DNA of 9,500 bases from Bacteroidota bacterium (GCA_021814855.1 JAKAHQ010000034.1:1-9500); one strand, 5' to 3'. Numbered from the stretch's first letter, positions 1-7,546 are shown. The notes: generated by a model not told the origin, from the letters alone. Numbers and translations: made by a program.

Positions 1-9
1 TTCCGATCT
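1..9. other. Sequencing adapter remnant (left end)
   Basis: TTCCGATCT is the 3' end of the common Illumina TruSeq-type adapter, including the ligation T. It sits exactly at the first base, and its reverse complement sits exactly at the last base of the window. It interrupts polA inside a conserved nuclease motif, as expected if foreign sequence were joined there. It is not part of the genome; genomic sequence starts at about position 10. Confidence 0.93.
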
Positions 10-373
10 TCAAGTCATCGGCTTCGTAACCGGGCAGAATGTAAATCGGCACATTAAACGCTTCGATTATATCTTTAATGCGTTGTATCTGCGGTATCAT
101 ATCTTCCGGCATTGCTTCACGCGACGACTTGTAATTTTCGTAGCGTTCGTGCCTAAAAGTTTTTTCTTTGGAATCAAACCCGACGGCAAGGTAATCCGGT
201 TTTGTATCTTCGATAATTTTGAAAAGCTGATTTATAAAGCCGTAAACAGCCGAGGTTGGTTCGCCGGAAGCAGTGGTTAAAGGCCGCGAGATAAACGCGA
301 AGTATCCTTTGTATGCCAAAGCCATGGCATCTATGATCACAAATTTTTTGGAAGACATTTTAGCTGCGCTCAT
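10..373 (-). CDS. polA: DNA polymerase I, N-terminal 5'-3' exonuclease part (cut by the left end)
   Basis: This is the first ~116-121 codons of DNA polymerase I, which removes RNA primers and fills gaps in replication and repair in the cytoplasm. Numbering from the Met at 358, the visible part is the FEN-like 5' nuclease: VIIDAMALAY at 7-16 with metal-binding Asp10, RPLTT at 25-29, AVYGF at 37-41, the FD pair at 61-62, TFRHERYENYK at 67-77, and GYEADDL at 110-116, whose acidic residues bind metal. The next codon runs into adapter, so the linker, inactive or active proofreading domain and polymerase domain are outside the window. Two in-frame ATGs are possible, at 373 (adding MSAAK) and 358; neither has a clear Shine-Dalgarno site. 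The annotated end uses the longer form. Asp-Ala instead of the usual Asp-Gly after the first strand is, from memory, common in the FCB group. It is transcribed divergently from the nuclease gene at 451. Confidence 0.93.
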
Positions 374-398
374 CTTATCAAATCAAATTAATTTTGGT

Positions 399-418
399 AT
401 ATTTTCGCATGAAAATAT
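399..418. promoter_or_regulatory. Inverted repeat in the divergent polA / nuclease intergenic region
   Basis: ATATTTTC (399-406) and GAAAATAT (411-418) form perfect 8-bp arms around the 4-nt spacer GCAT. The repeat lies between two divergently transcribed genes. Because of the symmetry, each strand carries ATATTTTC, an AT-rich stretch of the kind found in -10 regions, so this could be an operator or a pair of back-to-back promoter elements. There is no T-tract expected for a terminator on either side. The function is inference. The remaining bases of 374-450 show no convincing -35/-33 box at correct spacing. Confidence 0.35.
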
Positions 419-450
419 GAATTCATTCAAACAATAACCACTGACTAGGT

Positions 451-1497
451 ATGAAATTTTTTAGATTACTAAAAATAGTAAAACTCTACTGCTTGCTGGC
501 GCTTCTGCCGGCTTCTGTTTTTTCCCAAAACGCCAAACAAGATTCATTTTACGTTGCAAACTGGAATGTCGAAAATTTGTTCGACACAGAAAAAGATTCC
601 CTTAAGAACGATTCGGAATTTTTACCGGGAACAGTAAAGGATTGGAATGTAAGCAGGTTCGATCAGAAACTTGATCACCTGACTCAGGTAATTAATTACA
701 TGAATAACGGATGCGGACCGGATATCTTTTCGGTTGAAGAAGTTGAGAACCTCATGGTTATGAAATATCTCTCTTATAAATTTACTGATCGAGAATATAT
801 AGCCTGCCATCGCGATTCTCCGGATGAACGCGGAATTGACGTAGGGTTATACTATGACAGAAAAGTTTTTAGCGTTGACAGCATTGCCGCCATTCATGTA
901 AAATTACCGGATAACAGACCAACCCGCGATATTCTTCATGTAATATTAACGCATAAGTTGAGCGGCGAGAAAATTAATATCTATGTAAACCATTGGCCTT
1001 CGCGCCGCGGGGGAGAGTTAAAATCCGAATCGAATCGTATTGCAGCCGCGGAAGTTTTGAAGAGCAGTCTTGATACTTTATTCAGTACTTCTCCAGACAG
1101 TAAAGTAATTGTACTCGGCGATTTCAACGACAATCCCGACAACAATTCGGTAGTTGGAATTCTCGGCGCAAAAAAATTCGACTGTAGCAATAATAATACC
1201 CATGAACCGGAGTTTATTAACCTTTCATATACAAAATTTGAGAAAGGCGAAGGGTCCTATTTATACCGCGGAAAATTTGAGATGATCGACCAGATGATTA
1301 TCAGTAAAAATTTGTTGGGCCGAAGCGGAATTTTTTATTCGTGCGGCACATTCGATGTTGTAAAACCGCCGTTTATGATCTTTAAGGAAGGTAAAAGAAC
1401 AGACGGCGCCATTCCTACTTACGAAGGATCGAAATATATCGGCGGCTACAGCGATCATTTTCCGGTAGGTGCTAAATTTTATGTGAAAGGGAATTAA
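451..1497 (+). CDS. Secreted endonuclease/exonuclease/phosphatase (EEP, DNase I-like) family protein
   Basis: A 348-residue metal-dependent phosphodiesterase-fold protein. A signal peptide is clear: basic start, hydrophobic stretch to about residue 24, likely cleavage near VFS|QNAK (23-29), so it is exported. The EEP motifs follow in order: NWNVENLFD (37-45), the VEEVEN acidic motif (95-100, metal-binding Glu), NHWPSRRGG (180-188, catalytic His181), LGDFNDNP (222-229, Asp224/Asn226), IDQMIIS (279-285) and YSDHFPV (333-339, Asp335/His336). All catalytic positions seem intact and the length suits a single-domain enzyme. The closest annotation style is 'predicted extracellular nuclease', but the fold also covers phosphatases and sphingomyelinase-like enzymes, so the substrate (DNA, RNA or other phosphodiester) is not settled. 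A role in phosphate or nucleotide scavenging is inference. The RBS is weak (AGG just before ATG). It overlaps the next gene by one base. Confidence 0.87.
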   Translation: MKFFRLLKIVKLYCLLALLPASVFSQNAKQDSFYVANWNVENLFDTEKDSLKNDSEFLPGTVKDWNVSRFDQKLDHLTQVINYMNNGCGPDIFSVEEVENLMVMKYLSYKFTDREYIACHRDSPDERGIDVGLYYDRKVFSVDSIAAIHVKLPDNRPTRDILHVILTHKLSGEKINIYVNHWPSRRGGELKSESNRIAAAEVLKSSLDTLFSTSPDSKVIVLGDFNDNPDNNSVVGILGAKKFDCSNNNTHEPEFINLSYTKFEKGEGSYLYRGKFEMIDQMIISKNLLGRSGIFYSCGTFDVVKPPFMIFKEGKRTDGAIPTYEGSKYIGGYSDHFPVGAKFYVKGN

Positions 1498-2165
1498 TGA
1501 AAAGAATATTTTTATTGTTCGGCGCCTCTGGAGAATTGGGCTCGTGCGCGGCGGAGTATTTCCCTAAAAAAGAATATGACCGTTACTACTTCTTCGGCAG
1601 GGGAGAAATAAAAATACACGGCAACAGTAAAAAGGTGGAGATAATAAAAATATCCGATCTCTCTGAAGAGAAAAATGTTGAGAATGCTTTTTTAAAGGTA
1701 GAGCGAGAAGTTGATGCATCTTATTTTCTTTTCAGTACCATCGGAGGATTTTACAGTGCCGGAGTTGAAGAAACCAAATATGAGAATTGGCTAAAGATGT
1801 TGAACATAAATTTGAACCCGGCATTTTTAATTTCCAAACATTTTGTAAAACTGGTTAAAGGAACCGCCGGAGGATCAATTTGTTTTACAAGCGCGTATTC
1901 AAGTTTTCAGCTATCGAAAGGTAAAGCCGCTTACAACGTTTCCAAAAACGCGCTTAATTATTTCATCCAATCATTTGCGCTGGAGGCCAAAAGTTATAAC
2001 GTAAGCGTTAATGCAGTTGCACCGTTTGCAATAGACAGCGCGTCAAATCGAGAGTGGATTGACGATGTCTCCCGCTTAATAACTCCGCAGCAAATTTGCG
2101 ACGTTGTTGAGTCTTTATTCATGAATCATTTAAAAATTAACGGCAATATTATTGGATTACCGTAG
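1497..2165 (+). CDS. SDR-family NAD(P)-dependent oxidoreductase
   Basis: A 222-residue short-chain dehydrogenase/reductase, a cytosolic Rossmann-fold enzyme oxidising or reducing a carbonyl/hydroxyl group. The cofactor loop is GASGELG (9-15). The arginine after the second strand (FFGRGE, 32-37) hints at NADP(H). The catalytic set is recognisable: Asn105 in NINLN, probable Ser132 in FTSAYSS, Tyr146 and Lys150 in YNVSK, followed by NAVAP (172-176). Two features are unusual: the structural NNAG motif is replaced by STIGGF (80-85), somewhat like dihydropteridine-reductase-type SDRs, and the C-terminus is short, ending NGNIIGLP rather than the usual Gly-rich tail. The substrate cannot be read from the sequence. 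The ATG overlaps the nuclease stop codon (TAATG) with AAGGGA just upstream, indicating translational coupling to it. No shared pathway with the nuclease is obvious. Confidence 0.85.
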   Translation: MKRIFLLFGASGELGSCAAEYFPKKEYDRYYFFGRGEIKIHGNSKKVEIIKISDLSEEKNVENAFLKVEREVDASYFLFSTIGGFYSAGVEETKYENWLKMLNINLNPAFLISKHFVKLVKGTAGGSICFTSAYSSFQLSKGKAAYNVSKNALNYFIQSFALEAKSYNVSVNAVAPFAIDSASNREWIDDVSRLITPQQICDVVESLFMNHLKINGNIIGLP

Positions 2166-2184
2166 TTTATCAATATTAAATTTG
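2151..2184 (+). promoter_or_regulatory. Candidate Bacteroidota-type promoter upstream of yqeY
   Basis: TAAATTTG at 2177-2184 matches the TAnnTTTG -7 box described for Bacteroidota exactly. The -33 side is poor: the nearest TTTG-like word is ATTG at 2151-2154, 22 nt upstream. A start site near 2188-2191 would leave a leader of about 15 nt containing the RBS. If real, it would separate the yqeY-cvpA-mutS2-carboxylase run from the nuclease/SDR pair. It is weak because the sequence is AT-rich and chance matches occur. Confidence 0.35.
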
Positions 2185-2203
2185 AAAGTGAGAAGAGGCA
2201 AAT

Positions 2204-2656
2204 ATGAATCTTAAAGAAAAAATTAATGAAGACCTGAAGAGCGCAATGAAATCCGGCGATAAACTCCGGCTTGAAGTAATCCGTTCGATACGAGCATTAA
2301 TACTTGAATTTGAAAAGAGCGGCGCTGCAAGAGAAATTACTCCGGAAGATGAGCTTAAGATGCTTACTGCCGCTGCCAAAAAAAGAAAAGAATCGATAGA
2401 GCAATTTAGAAACGGCAACAGGCACGACCTTGCCGAGAAAGAAGAAGCCGAGTTAAAAATAATTGAAGAGTATTTACCAAAACAATTAACACCGGAAGAA
2501 GTATTGGATGAGGTAAAAAAAATTGCTGCCGAAGTCGGGGCAAAATCAAAAGAAGATTTTCCCAAACTAATGCCTGCGGCGGCTAAAGCTCTTAAGGGCA
2601 AAACAGATGGTAAGCTGGTTAAGGAAATTGTTGAAAAATTTCTGGGCGGCAATTGA
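2204..2656 (+). CDS. yqeY: YqeY-type GatB/YqeY-domain protein
   Basis: A 150-residue all-helical, highly charged cytosolic protein matching the YqeY family over its whole length. Recognisable features are the start LKEKINEDLKSAMKSGDK (3-20), the RLEVIRSIRA helix, the central RKESIEQFRNGNRHDLAEKE segment (about 61-80), the IIEEYLPKQL motif (about 86-95) and the Lys/Gly-rich end GKTDGKLVKEIV. The family is homologous to the C-terminal tRNA-binding domain of GatB in the tRNA-dependent amidotransferase. The free-standing form has been suggested to assist tRNA handling, but its cellular role is not firmly known. The start is supported by GAAGAGG (2192-2198) five bases before ATG. Its last codons overlap the TTG start of the next gene. 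Confidence 0.93.
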   Translation: MNLKEKINEDLKSAMKSGDKLRLEVIRSIRALILEFEKSGAAREITPEDELKMLTAAAKKRKESIEQFRNGNRHDLAEKEEAELKIIEEYLPKQLTPEEVLDEVKKIAAEVGAKSKEDFPKLMPAAAKALKGKTDGKLVKEIVEKFLGGN

Positions 2657-3228
2657 ATTATATCGATTACATAATAATTGTAATTGTGCTGGTAGGATTT
2701 CTTCTCGGTTTTAAAGACGGGTTGGTAAGAAAAATTATCGGTTTGCTCGGATTAATTCTTGGAGTTGTAGCGGCTTATAAATTTTCCGGCATCCTCGGCA
2801 AATATTTAACCTCCTTTTTCAACGGAGATGCGTATCTCTCCAATCTTATTTCGGCTGTTCTGATTTTTCTTGTAATAATTTTACTCGCGTCGGTACTTAA
2901 ACGAATTTTACATCCGCTGGACAAAGTAAACCGGCTGATGAACCAAATTCTTGGCGGCATAATAGGTGCTGTGCAAATTACTTTTTTCGTAAGCGCGTTT
3001 TTATTGTTCCTCAACATTTTTGGTTTGCCAAATGCACAACAACGCCACGGTTCGTTCTTTTACGGTTTCGTTTCGGATATAATTCCCAAAACAGTTGACT
3101 TTATTGCCGGTCCTAAACGTAAAGCTCAAGATTACATCAAAGAATACATTGAGAAAAAAGATGTCGATACGCTTTCACAAATAGACACTCTTAAAAGGAA
3201 AAATGATCACCCAAAACGTTCTAGATAA
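2653..3228 (+). CDS. cvpA: CvpA-family inner membrane protein
   Basis: A 191-residue membrane protein of the CvpA (colicin V production) family. Four hydrophobic segments are visible at about 4-20, 28-44, 62-82 and 97-122, followed by a hydrophilic, Lys-rich cytosolic tail. The family-defining start is present: a first helix after MNYIDY and then GFLLGFKDGLVRKIIG (15-30), the conserved Gly/Arg-rich turn. I chose the TTG start at 2653 because it places this N-terminus as in relatives and because TTGA overlaps the yqeY stop (2653-2656), a coupled arrangement; there is no ATG nearby that keeps helix 1. In Escherichia coli, cvpA is needed for colicin V production and affects envelope phenotypes, but the molecular activity is unresolved. 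The 3' end overlaps mutS2 by 26 nt. Confidence 0.88.
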   Translation: MNYIDYIIIVIVLVGFLLGFKDGLVRKIIGLLGLILGVVAAYKFSGILGKYLTSFFNGDAYLSNLISAVLIFLVIILLASVLKRILHPLDKVNRLMNQILGGIIGAVQITFFVSAFLLFLNIFGLPNAQQRHGSFFYGFVSDIIPKTVDFIAGPKRKAQDYIKEYIEKKDVDTLSQIDTLKRKNDHPKRSR

Positions 3229-5551
3229 GCTTGAATACAAAAAAGTAATTTCTCAGATAGAAAAGTACTGCCTTACGGAAAACGGAAAAGATTACGTTCA
3301 GAATCTTCTTCCTCTAAATTCGATTACCGAAATCGAAATTAAAAGCAGTCAGGTTGGCGAAGCGAAAGAAATTTTAATTAAGAACGATATTCCGCCGATA
3401 GAATATTTACCCGACCTAAACGAAGCAATCTCGCGCAGCAGGATAGACGGCGCTCTGCTTACTACCCGACATATATTGGATATTTTAAAACTGGCTGAGA
3501 CGTCAAGAAAGCTTTATCAGTTTTTGAAGCCGAAGGATGAAGAACATTCTTTTATCTTCGAAATAAGCCGGCAATTATTTGTTGATAAGGTATTTGAGCA
3601 TTTTATTGGAAAAGTATTTACCGAGAGCGGAGAAATACAGGACGACGCGAGCCCAACACTTCGAGAAATCCGAATTGAGATTCGCGAGAAAGAAGCGGCA
3701 CTTCGAAAGCAAATGCAAAGGTTGTTAAAACAATTTAGCGATTCTTACCTTGTGCAGGAAGAATATATTACCCAGCGGGACGGACGAATAGTTCTGCCGG
3801 TAAAAGCGGAACACAAACGTCATGTAAGAGGATTTGTACATTCAGAATCTTCTACGGGTCAAACAGTTTACATTGAGCCGGAAGAAACGCTGGAACTAAA
3901 CAATGAAATTCTTTCGCTTGGATTTGCCGAGAAGCGTGAGATTGAAAAAATTTTACGATTGTTGACCGAACGAATTGGTCAGCAAAGCGGCGAATTAAAA
4001 AAATCGCTTTCGATAATTGCAGAAATCGATTCCATCTTTGCGCGGGCAAAATATTCTTTAGAAATAATCGGTGCTCATCCAATATTTGACGAAACAAAAC
4101 CGTTTACTATGATCGATGCTCGGCACCCGCTGCTTATTAAACGCCTCGGTCATTCCAATACGGTTCCGATGAATTTAAAACTCGACGGCATCAATGTAAT
4201 TTTGATCACCGGTCCCAATGCCGGCGGTAAAACTGTTACACTTAAAACTGCCGGGTTGCTGGTTTGCCTTGCGCTTGCGGCTATTCCCATTCCTGCGCAT
4301 CCCGATTGCAATTTTCACTTCTTCAACAAAGTCTTGGTGGATATCGGCGATGCGCAATCGATCGAGGACGATTTAAGTACATTCAGTTCTCATCTTACCA
4401 ACATTAAATTTATAATTGAAGAGGCGGATGAAAAATCATTGGTGCTTCTTGATGAAGTGGGAACCGGAACCGACCCGGCAGAAGGTTCGGCAATAGCGGC
4501 CGGAACGCTTATATCTCTTTGCGATAAAAACGCCAAGGTGCTGGCAACTACCCACCACGGCAGTTTAAAATTAATTGCCAATCAACTCAACAAATTTCAA
4601 AACGCTTCGATGGAGTTCGACACTGATCATCTAAAACCTACTTATAAGTTCAGACAGGGTATGCCCGGCTCCAGTTATGCTTTTGAAGTAGCAAACAGAA
4701 TCGGTCTCGACGATAATTTTTTAGAACTTGCGAAACAATACCTGGATACGGATAAGACCAGGATCGAAGACTTTCTGGTTTCGCTTGAAAAAAAATCCAA
4801 AGATTTGCGTGATCAGCTTAACACTCTCGAACGTGAGAATGTTAGACTTAAAGGTTTAACAAATCTATACCAAGATAAAATTGAAAAATTGGAAGAGCAG
4901 AAAAAAATTATTCTATCCGAAGCCAAAGAGAAAGCAGAAAACTATCTAAGCGATGTAAACAAAAAAGTAGAGACGGCAATAAAGAATATTCGCGAATCTC
5001 AGGCTAAGAAGGAAGTTATTAAAGAAGAGAAGAAAAAAATCGAAGAGATAAAAAAAGAAAGCCAGGTTGTTTTTAAGAAGGAACAAAAAGCTGCAGCGGA
5101 AAAAGTTGAGTTGAAAATCGGCGATTATGCTTCGATAAAAGATACAACTTCCGTCGGAACAATTGATGAACTCGATAAAGAAAAAAATAAAGCAGTGCTC
5201 ACGGTTGGAACGCTTAAAATCAAAACAAAATATACCGACCTGGCTCCTGCAAGCAGAACTGAATCCGGGCAAACCTCAAGAAAGATTTATGAACCGGATC
5301 AAAATGAAGTCAAATATCGTTTGGACATAAGGGGCAAAAGAGCAGACGAAGCAGAGTTCGACTTGATTAAGTTTCTTGACAATGCGTACATGATCGGCGC
5401 AGACCGCGTTGAAATACTTCATGGAAAAGGAACCGGAGCGCTGAAACAATTAGTCCAGGGAATTTTAAGAAATAATCATGCGGTTAAAAATTATTATTTT
5501 GCCGACATCGAATTTGGCGGCGACGGAATCACAATAGTGGAATTCAACTAA
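3203..5551 (+). CDS. mutS2: MutS2 ATPase with C-terminal Smr domain
   Basis: Full-length MutS2, 782 residues, close to the family norm. It starts directly with the core/lever region (no MutS mismatch-recognition domain I). The ABC-type ATPase carries Walker A GPNAGGKT (337-344), the STFSSHL signature region, and Walker B LVLLDE ending at Asp417-Glu418 followed by VGTGTDPAEGSA. A long Lys/Glu-rich coiled-coil insertion spans about 520-640, followed by a small KOW-like beta region (KIGDYASI...). The C-terminal Smr domain has LDIRG (707-711) and HGKGTGALK (740-748) and ends GGDGITIVEFN. In the family, MutS2 acts on branched DNA to suppress recombination in some species and on collided ribosomes in Bacillus, so either role is possible. 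The AAGGA at 3194-3198 sits well ahead of the ATG, within the end of cvpA. All nucleotide-binding residues look intact. Confidence 0.96.
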   Translation: MITQNVLDKLEYKKVISQIEKYCLTENGKDYVQNLLPLNSITEIEIKSSQVGEAKEILIKNDIPPIEYLPDLNEAISRSRIDGALLTTRHILDILKLAETSRKLYQFLKPKDEEHSFIFEISRQLFVDKVFEHFIGKVFTESGEIQDDASPTLREIRIEIREKEAALRKQMQRLLKQFSDSYLVQEEYITQRDGRIVLPVKAEHKRHVRGFVHSESSTGQTVYIEPEETLELNNEILSLGFAEKREIEKILRLLTERIGQQSGELKKSLSIIAEIDSIFARAKYSLEIIGAHPIFDETKPFTMIDARHPLLIKRLGHSNTVPMNLKLDGINVILITGPNAGGKTVTLKTAGLLVCLALAAIPIPAHPDCNFHFFNKVLVDIGDAQSIEDDLSTFSSHLTNIKFIIEEADEKSLVLLDEVGTGTDPAEGSAIAAGTLISLCDKNAKVLATTHHGSLKLIANQLNKFQNASMEFDTDHLKPTYKFRQGMPGSSYAFEVANRIGLDDNFLELAKQYLDTDKTRIEDFLVSLEKKSKDLRDQLNTLERENVRLKGLTNLYQDKIEKLEEQKKIILSEAKEKAENYLSDVNKKVETAIKNIRESQAKKEVIKEEKKKIEEIKKESQVVFKKEQKAAAEKVELKIGDYASIKDTTSVGTIDELDKEKNKAVLTVGTLKIKTKYTDLAPASRTESGQTSRKIYEPDQNEVKYRLDIRGKRADEAEFDLIKFLDNAYMIGADRVEILHGKGTGALKQLVQGILRNNHAVKNYYFADIEFGGDGITIVEFN

Positions 5552-5556
5552 TAGAA

Positions 5557-7053
5557 ATGATAAAAAAAATTCTAATTGCAAATCGTGGCGAAATTGCCCA
5601 CAGGATAATTAAAGCCTGTCGAGAGCTTGATATTATTTCGGTAGCAATTTATTCCGAAGCTGATAAAAACGCCCTGCATGTTCGAAGAGCTGACGAGGCC
5701 TATTTAATTGGACCTTCCCCGGCCAGCGAATCTTACCTCAATAAAGAAAAAATAATATCGCTCGCAAAAAATATCGGTGCCGATGCTATTCATCCCGGGT
5801 ACGGATTTCTTTCCGAGAATGCTGAGTTTATCAAGATGGTTGAGAATTCAGGAATTAATTTCATTGGCCCATCGTCCAAATCCGTATCGATGATGGGAGA
5901 AAAAACTTCCGCAAGGCGATTGATGGAAGCTAACGGGGTGCCGATTGTTCCAGGAACTACTAAACCCATCGATAGTATTTCGGAAGGTCTGAAGATTGGC
6001 GAAAAAATCGGTTACCCGGTGATGTTGAAAGCCGCTGCCGGAGGGGGCGGGAAAGGAATGCGAAGAATCGATAATGAAAAAGATTTTGAGTCATCCTACA
6101 ATCAAGCGAAGAGCGAATCGTTAAAGGCGTTTGGAAACGACGAAGTTTATATCGAAAAATTTATAGAGAATCCGAAACACATCGAAGTTCAAATTCTTGC
6201 CGATAAGTGTGGAAATTATATTCATCTTTTCGAACGCGAATGTTCCGTACAGAGACGGCATCAAAAGGTAATTGAAGAAGCGCCGTCGTCGTCTGTTGAC
6301 GAATTAACGCGACAAAAAATTACTTCAGCCGCTATTGAAGCCGCTAAGGCATGCGGTTATTACAACGCCGGTACAATCGAATTCCTGATGGATCGAAACA
6401 AGAATTTTTATTTCCTCGAGATGAATACCCGTCTGCAAGTGGAACACCCGGTAACGGAAATGATTACGGGTGTTGATATAGTTAAACAGCAGATAAAAAT
6501 CGCATCCGGTGAAAAATTGGAATTAAAGCAAAGCGATTTACGGATTCACGGTCATGCAGTAGAATGCAGAATCTACGCCGAGGATGTTGATAATAATTTT
6601 GCGCCGTCGATTGGTAAAATTACACATCACCGTTTAACATCTGGGCCCGGAATCCGGATTGACCGCGGCATCGACGTAATGAGCGAAGTACCGGTCTATT
6701 ACGATCCCATGCTTGCCAAAATGATAGCGTGGGGCTCCGATAGAAATGAAGCTATTGTAAGAATGAAGCGCGCCCTAACGGAATATCAAATAAGCGGGGT
6801 GGTGACAAACATACCGGTTTTCACCTGGATCTTAAAACAGAAAAAATTTCTTGACGGCTCATTCGATATAAATTTTCTGGATAACGATTTTCTGCCGCTT
6901 GTTCCGAATAAGTGGAAGGATGAATCGGCAGCTGACTACGAAGAGATAGCCGCTGTATTCGCCGCGCTGATTAAATTTAATGAGGAAAAAACCGGGTCGG
7001 GAATCAATTCGGTTAGCAGCAACAATTCATGGCGGGGTCAGTTTTATGAATGA
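5557..7053 (+). CDS. accC: Biotin carboxylase subunit of an acyl-CoA (acetyl/propionyl-CoA) or related carboxylase
   Basis: ATP-grasp enzyme that carboxylates the biotin on a carrier protein using bicarbonate and ATP, in the cytosol. In order: KILIANRGEIA (4-14), HPGYGFLSENAEF (79-91), GEKTSAR with Lys116 (114-120), the Gly-rich ATP loop AGGGGKG (161-167, Lys158 before it), HIEVQILAD (208-216), RECSVQRRHQK (227-237), Glu275, Glu288 in FLEMN, Arg292 in TRLQVEHPVTE, and Arg338 in HAVECRIYAED. These catalytic positions fall within one residue of E. coli AccC numbering, so the active site is complete. At 498 residues it is about 50 longer than E. coli AccC; the extra C-terminus (about 450-498) is hydrophilic and ends before the carrier gene. 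It starts 5 nt after the mutS2 stop without a visible RBS. The following gene is its biotin carrier. The symbol is by homology; a propionyl-CoA or pyruvate carboxylase role is equally open because no carboxyltransferase is present here. Confidence 0.92.
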   Translation: MIKKILIANRGEIAHRIIKACRELDIISVAIYSEADKNALHVRRADEAYLIGPSPASESYLNKEKIISLAKNIGADAIHPGYGFLSENAEFIKMVENSGINFIGPSSKSVSMMGEKTSARRLMEANGVPIVPGTTKPIDSISEGLKIGEKIGYPVMLKAAAGGGGKGMRRIDNEKDFESSYNQAKSESLKAFGNDEVYIEKFIENPKHIEVQILADKCGNYIHLFERECSVQRRHQKVIEEAPSSSVDELTRQKITSAAIEAAKACGYYNAGTIEFLMDRNKNFYFLEMNTRLQVEHPVTEMITGVDIVKQQIKIASGEKLELKQSDLRIHGHAVECRIYAEDVDNNFAPSIGKITHHRLTSGPGIRIDRGIDVMSEVPVYYDPMLAKMIAWGSDRNEAIVRMKRALTEYQISGVVTNIPVFTWILKQKKFLDGSFDINFLDNDFLPLVPNKWKDESAADYEEIAAVFAALIKFNEEKTGSGINSVSSNNSWRGQFYE

Positions 7054-7546
7054 ATTTATTGTTACTATAAACGAAAGAAAACATAAAGTAAAAATTTTTG
7101 AGGACGGCAAAATTGCCATCGGCGATAAGACCGTGCCTACCGAAATTACACGTTTAAGCAGCAATACGTATTTATTCCGTTACGGAAAAAAAGTTTTTGA
7201 GATAGCAACAAATAAAATCAGCGGTGGTAGATTCAGCTTTTTAATATGCGGTTGGCAGCTTGAAGCCACCGTACGCACCGTATTGCAGGAAGCGGCAAGC
7301 CAGATGAAACAGAAAAATCTTAATGGCGGCCACGTATATGAGATTAAAGCGCCGATGCCCGGTTTAATTCTGAAAATGAAAAAGAAAATAGGCGAGGCGG
7401 TAAATTCCAATGAAGCAATTCTGTTGCTGGAAGCAATGAAAATGGAAAATGAAATTCGTTCGCCGAGAGACGGTATAATTAAAAAAATTTTTTACTCCGA
7501 GGGGCAATCCGTTGAGAAAGGATCTACTATTATGACAATCGAATAG
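7046..7546 (+). CDS. Biotin/lipoyl-domain carrier protein (biotin carboxyl carrier)
   Basis: A 166-residue carrier whose C-terminal ~70 residues form the biotinyl domain: APMPGLILK (102-110), then LLLEAMKMENEIRSP (126-140), with Lys132 of AMKM the residue biotinylated by BirA-type ligase, and the mirrored second half ending GQSVEKGSTIMTIE. The first ~75 residues are a beta-rich N-terminal region (VTINERKHKVKIFEDG) like those of propionyl-CoA/pyruvate carboxylase carriers, not the Pro/Ala-rich linker of classical AccB. The start is the ATG at 7046, with GGGG at 7034-7037; a longer in-frame start at 6980 would only add residues encoded inside the carboxylase gene and lacks family similarity. 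It overlaps the carboxylase stop by 8 nt, so the two subunits are probably made in step. The carboxyltransferase partner is not next to it. Confidence 0.9.
   Translation: MNEFIVTINERKHKVKIFEDGKIAIGDKTVPTEITRLSSNTYLFRYGKKVFEIATNKISGGRFSFLICGWQLEATVRTVLQEAASQMKQKNLNGGHVYEIKAPMPGLILKMKKKIGEAVNSNEAILLLEAMKMENEIRSPRDGIIKKIFYSEGQSVEKGSTIMTIE

Noticed and set aside
83..280. Plus-strand open frame of 65 codons near the left end
   Set aside because: It is antisense to the clearly conserved polA nuclease domain and has no recognisable protein features.
2176..2652. Minus-strand open frame of 158 codons opposite yqeY
   Set aside because: Its Ser/Phe/Leu-rich composition is what the complement of a Lys/Glu-rich helical gene gives; yqeY on the plus strand matches its family end to end.
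4946..5272. Minus-strand Phe-rich open frame of 108 codons within mutS2
   Set aside because: It is the complement of the Lys/Glu coiled-coil region of MutS2 and looks hydrophobic only for that reason.
6980..7045. An upstream extension of the biotin carrier (22 more residues)
   Set aside because: The added residues come from the other frame of the carboxylase C-terminus, have no RBS and do not resemble the family; ATG 7046 has an upstream GGGG and gives a normal N-terminus.
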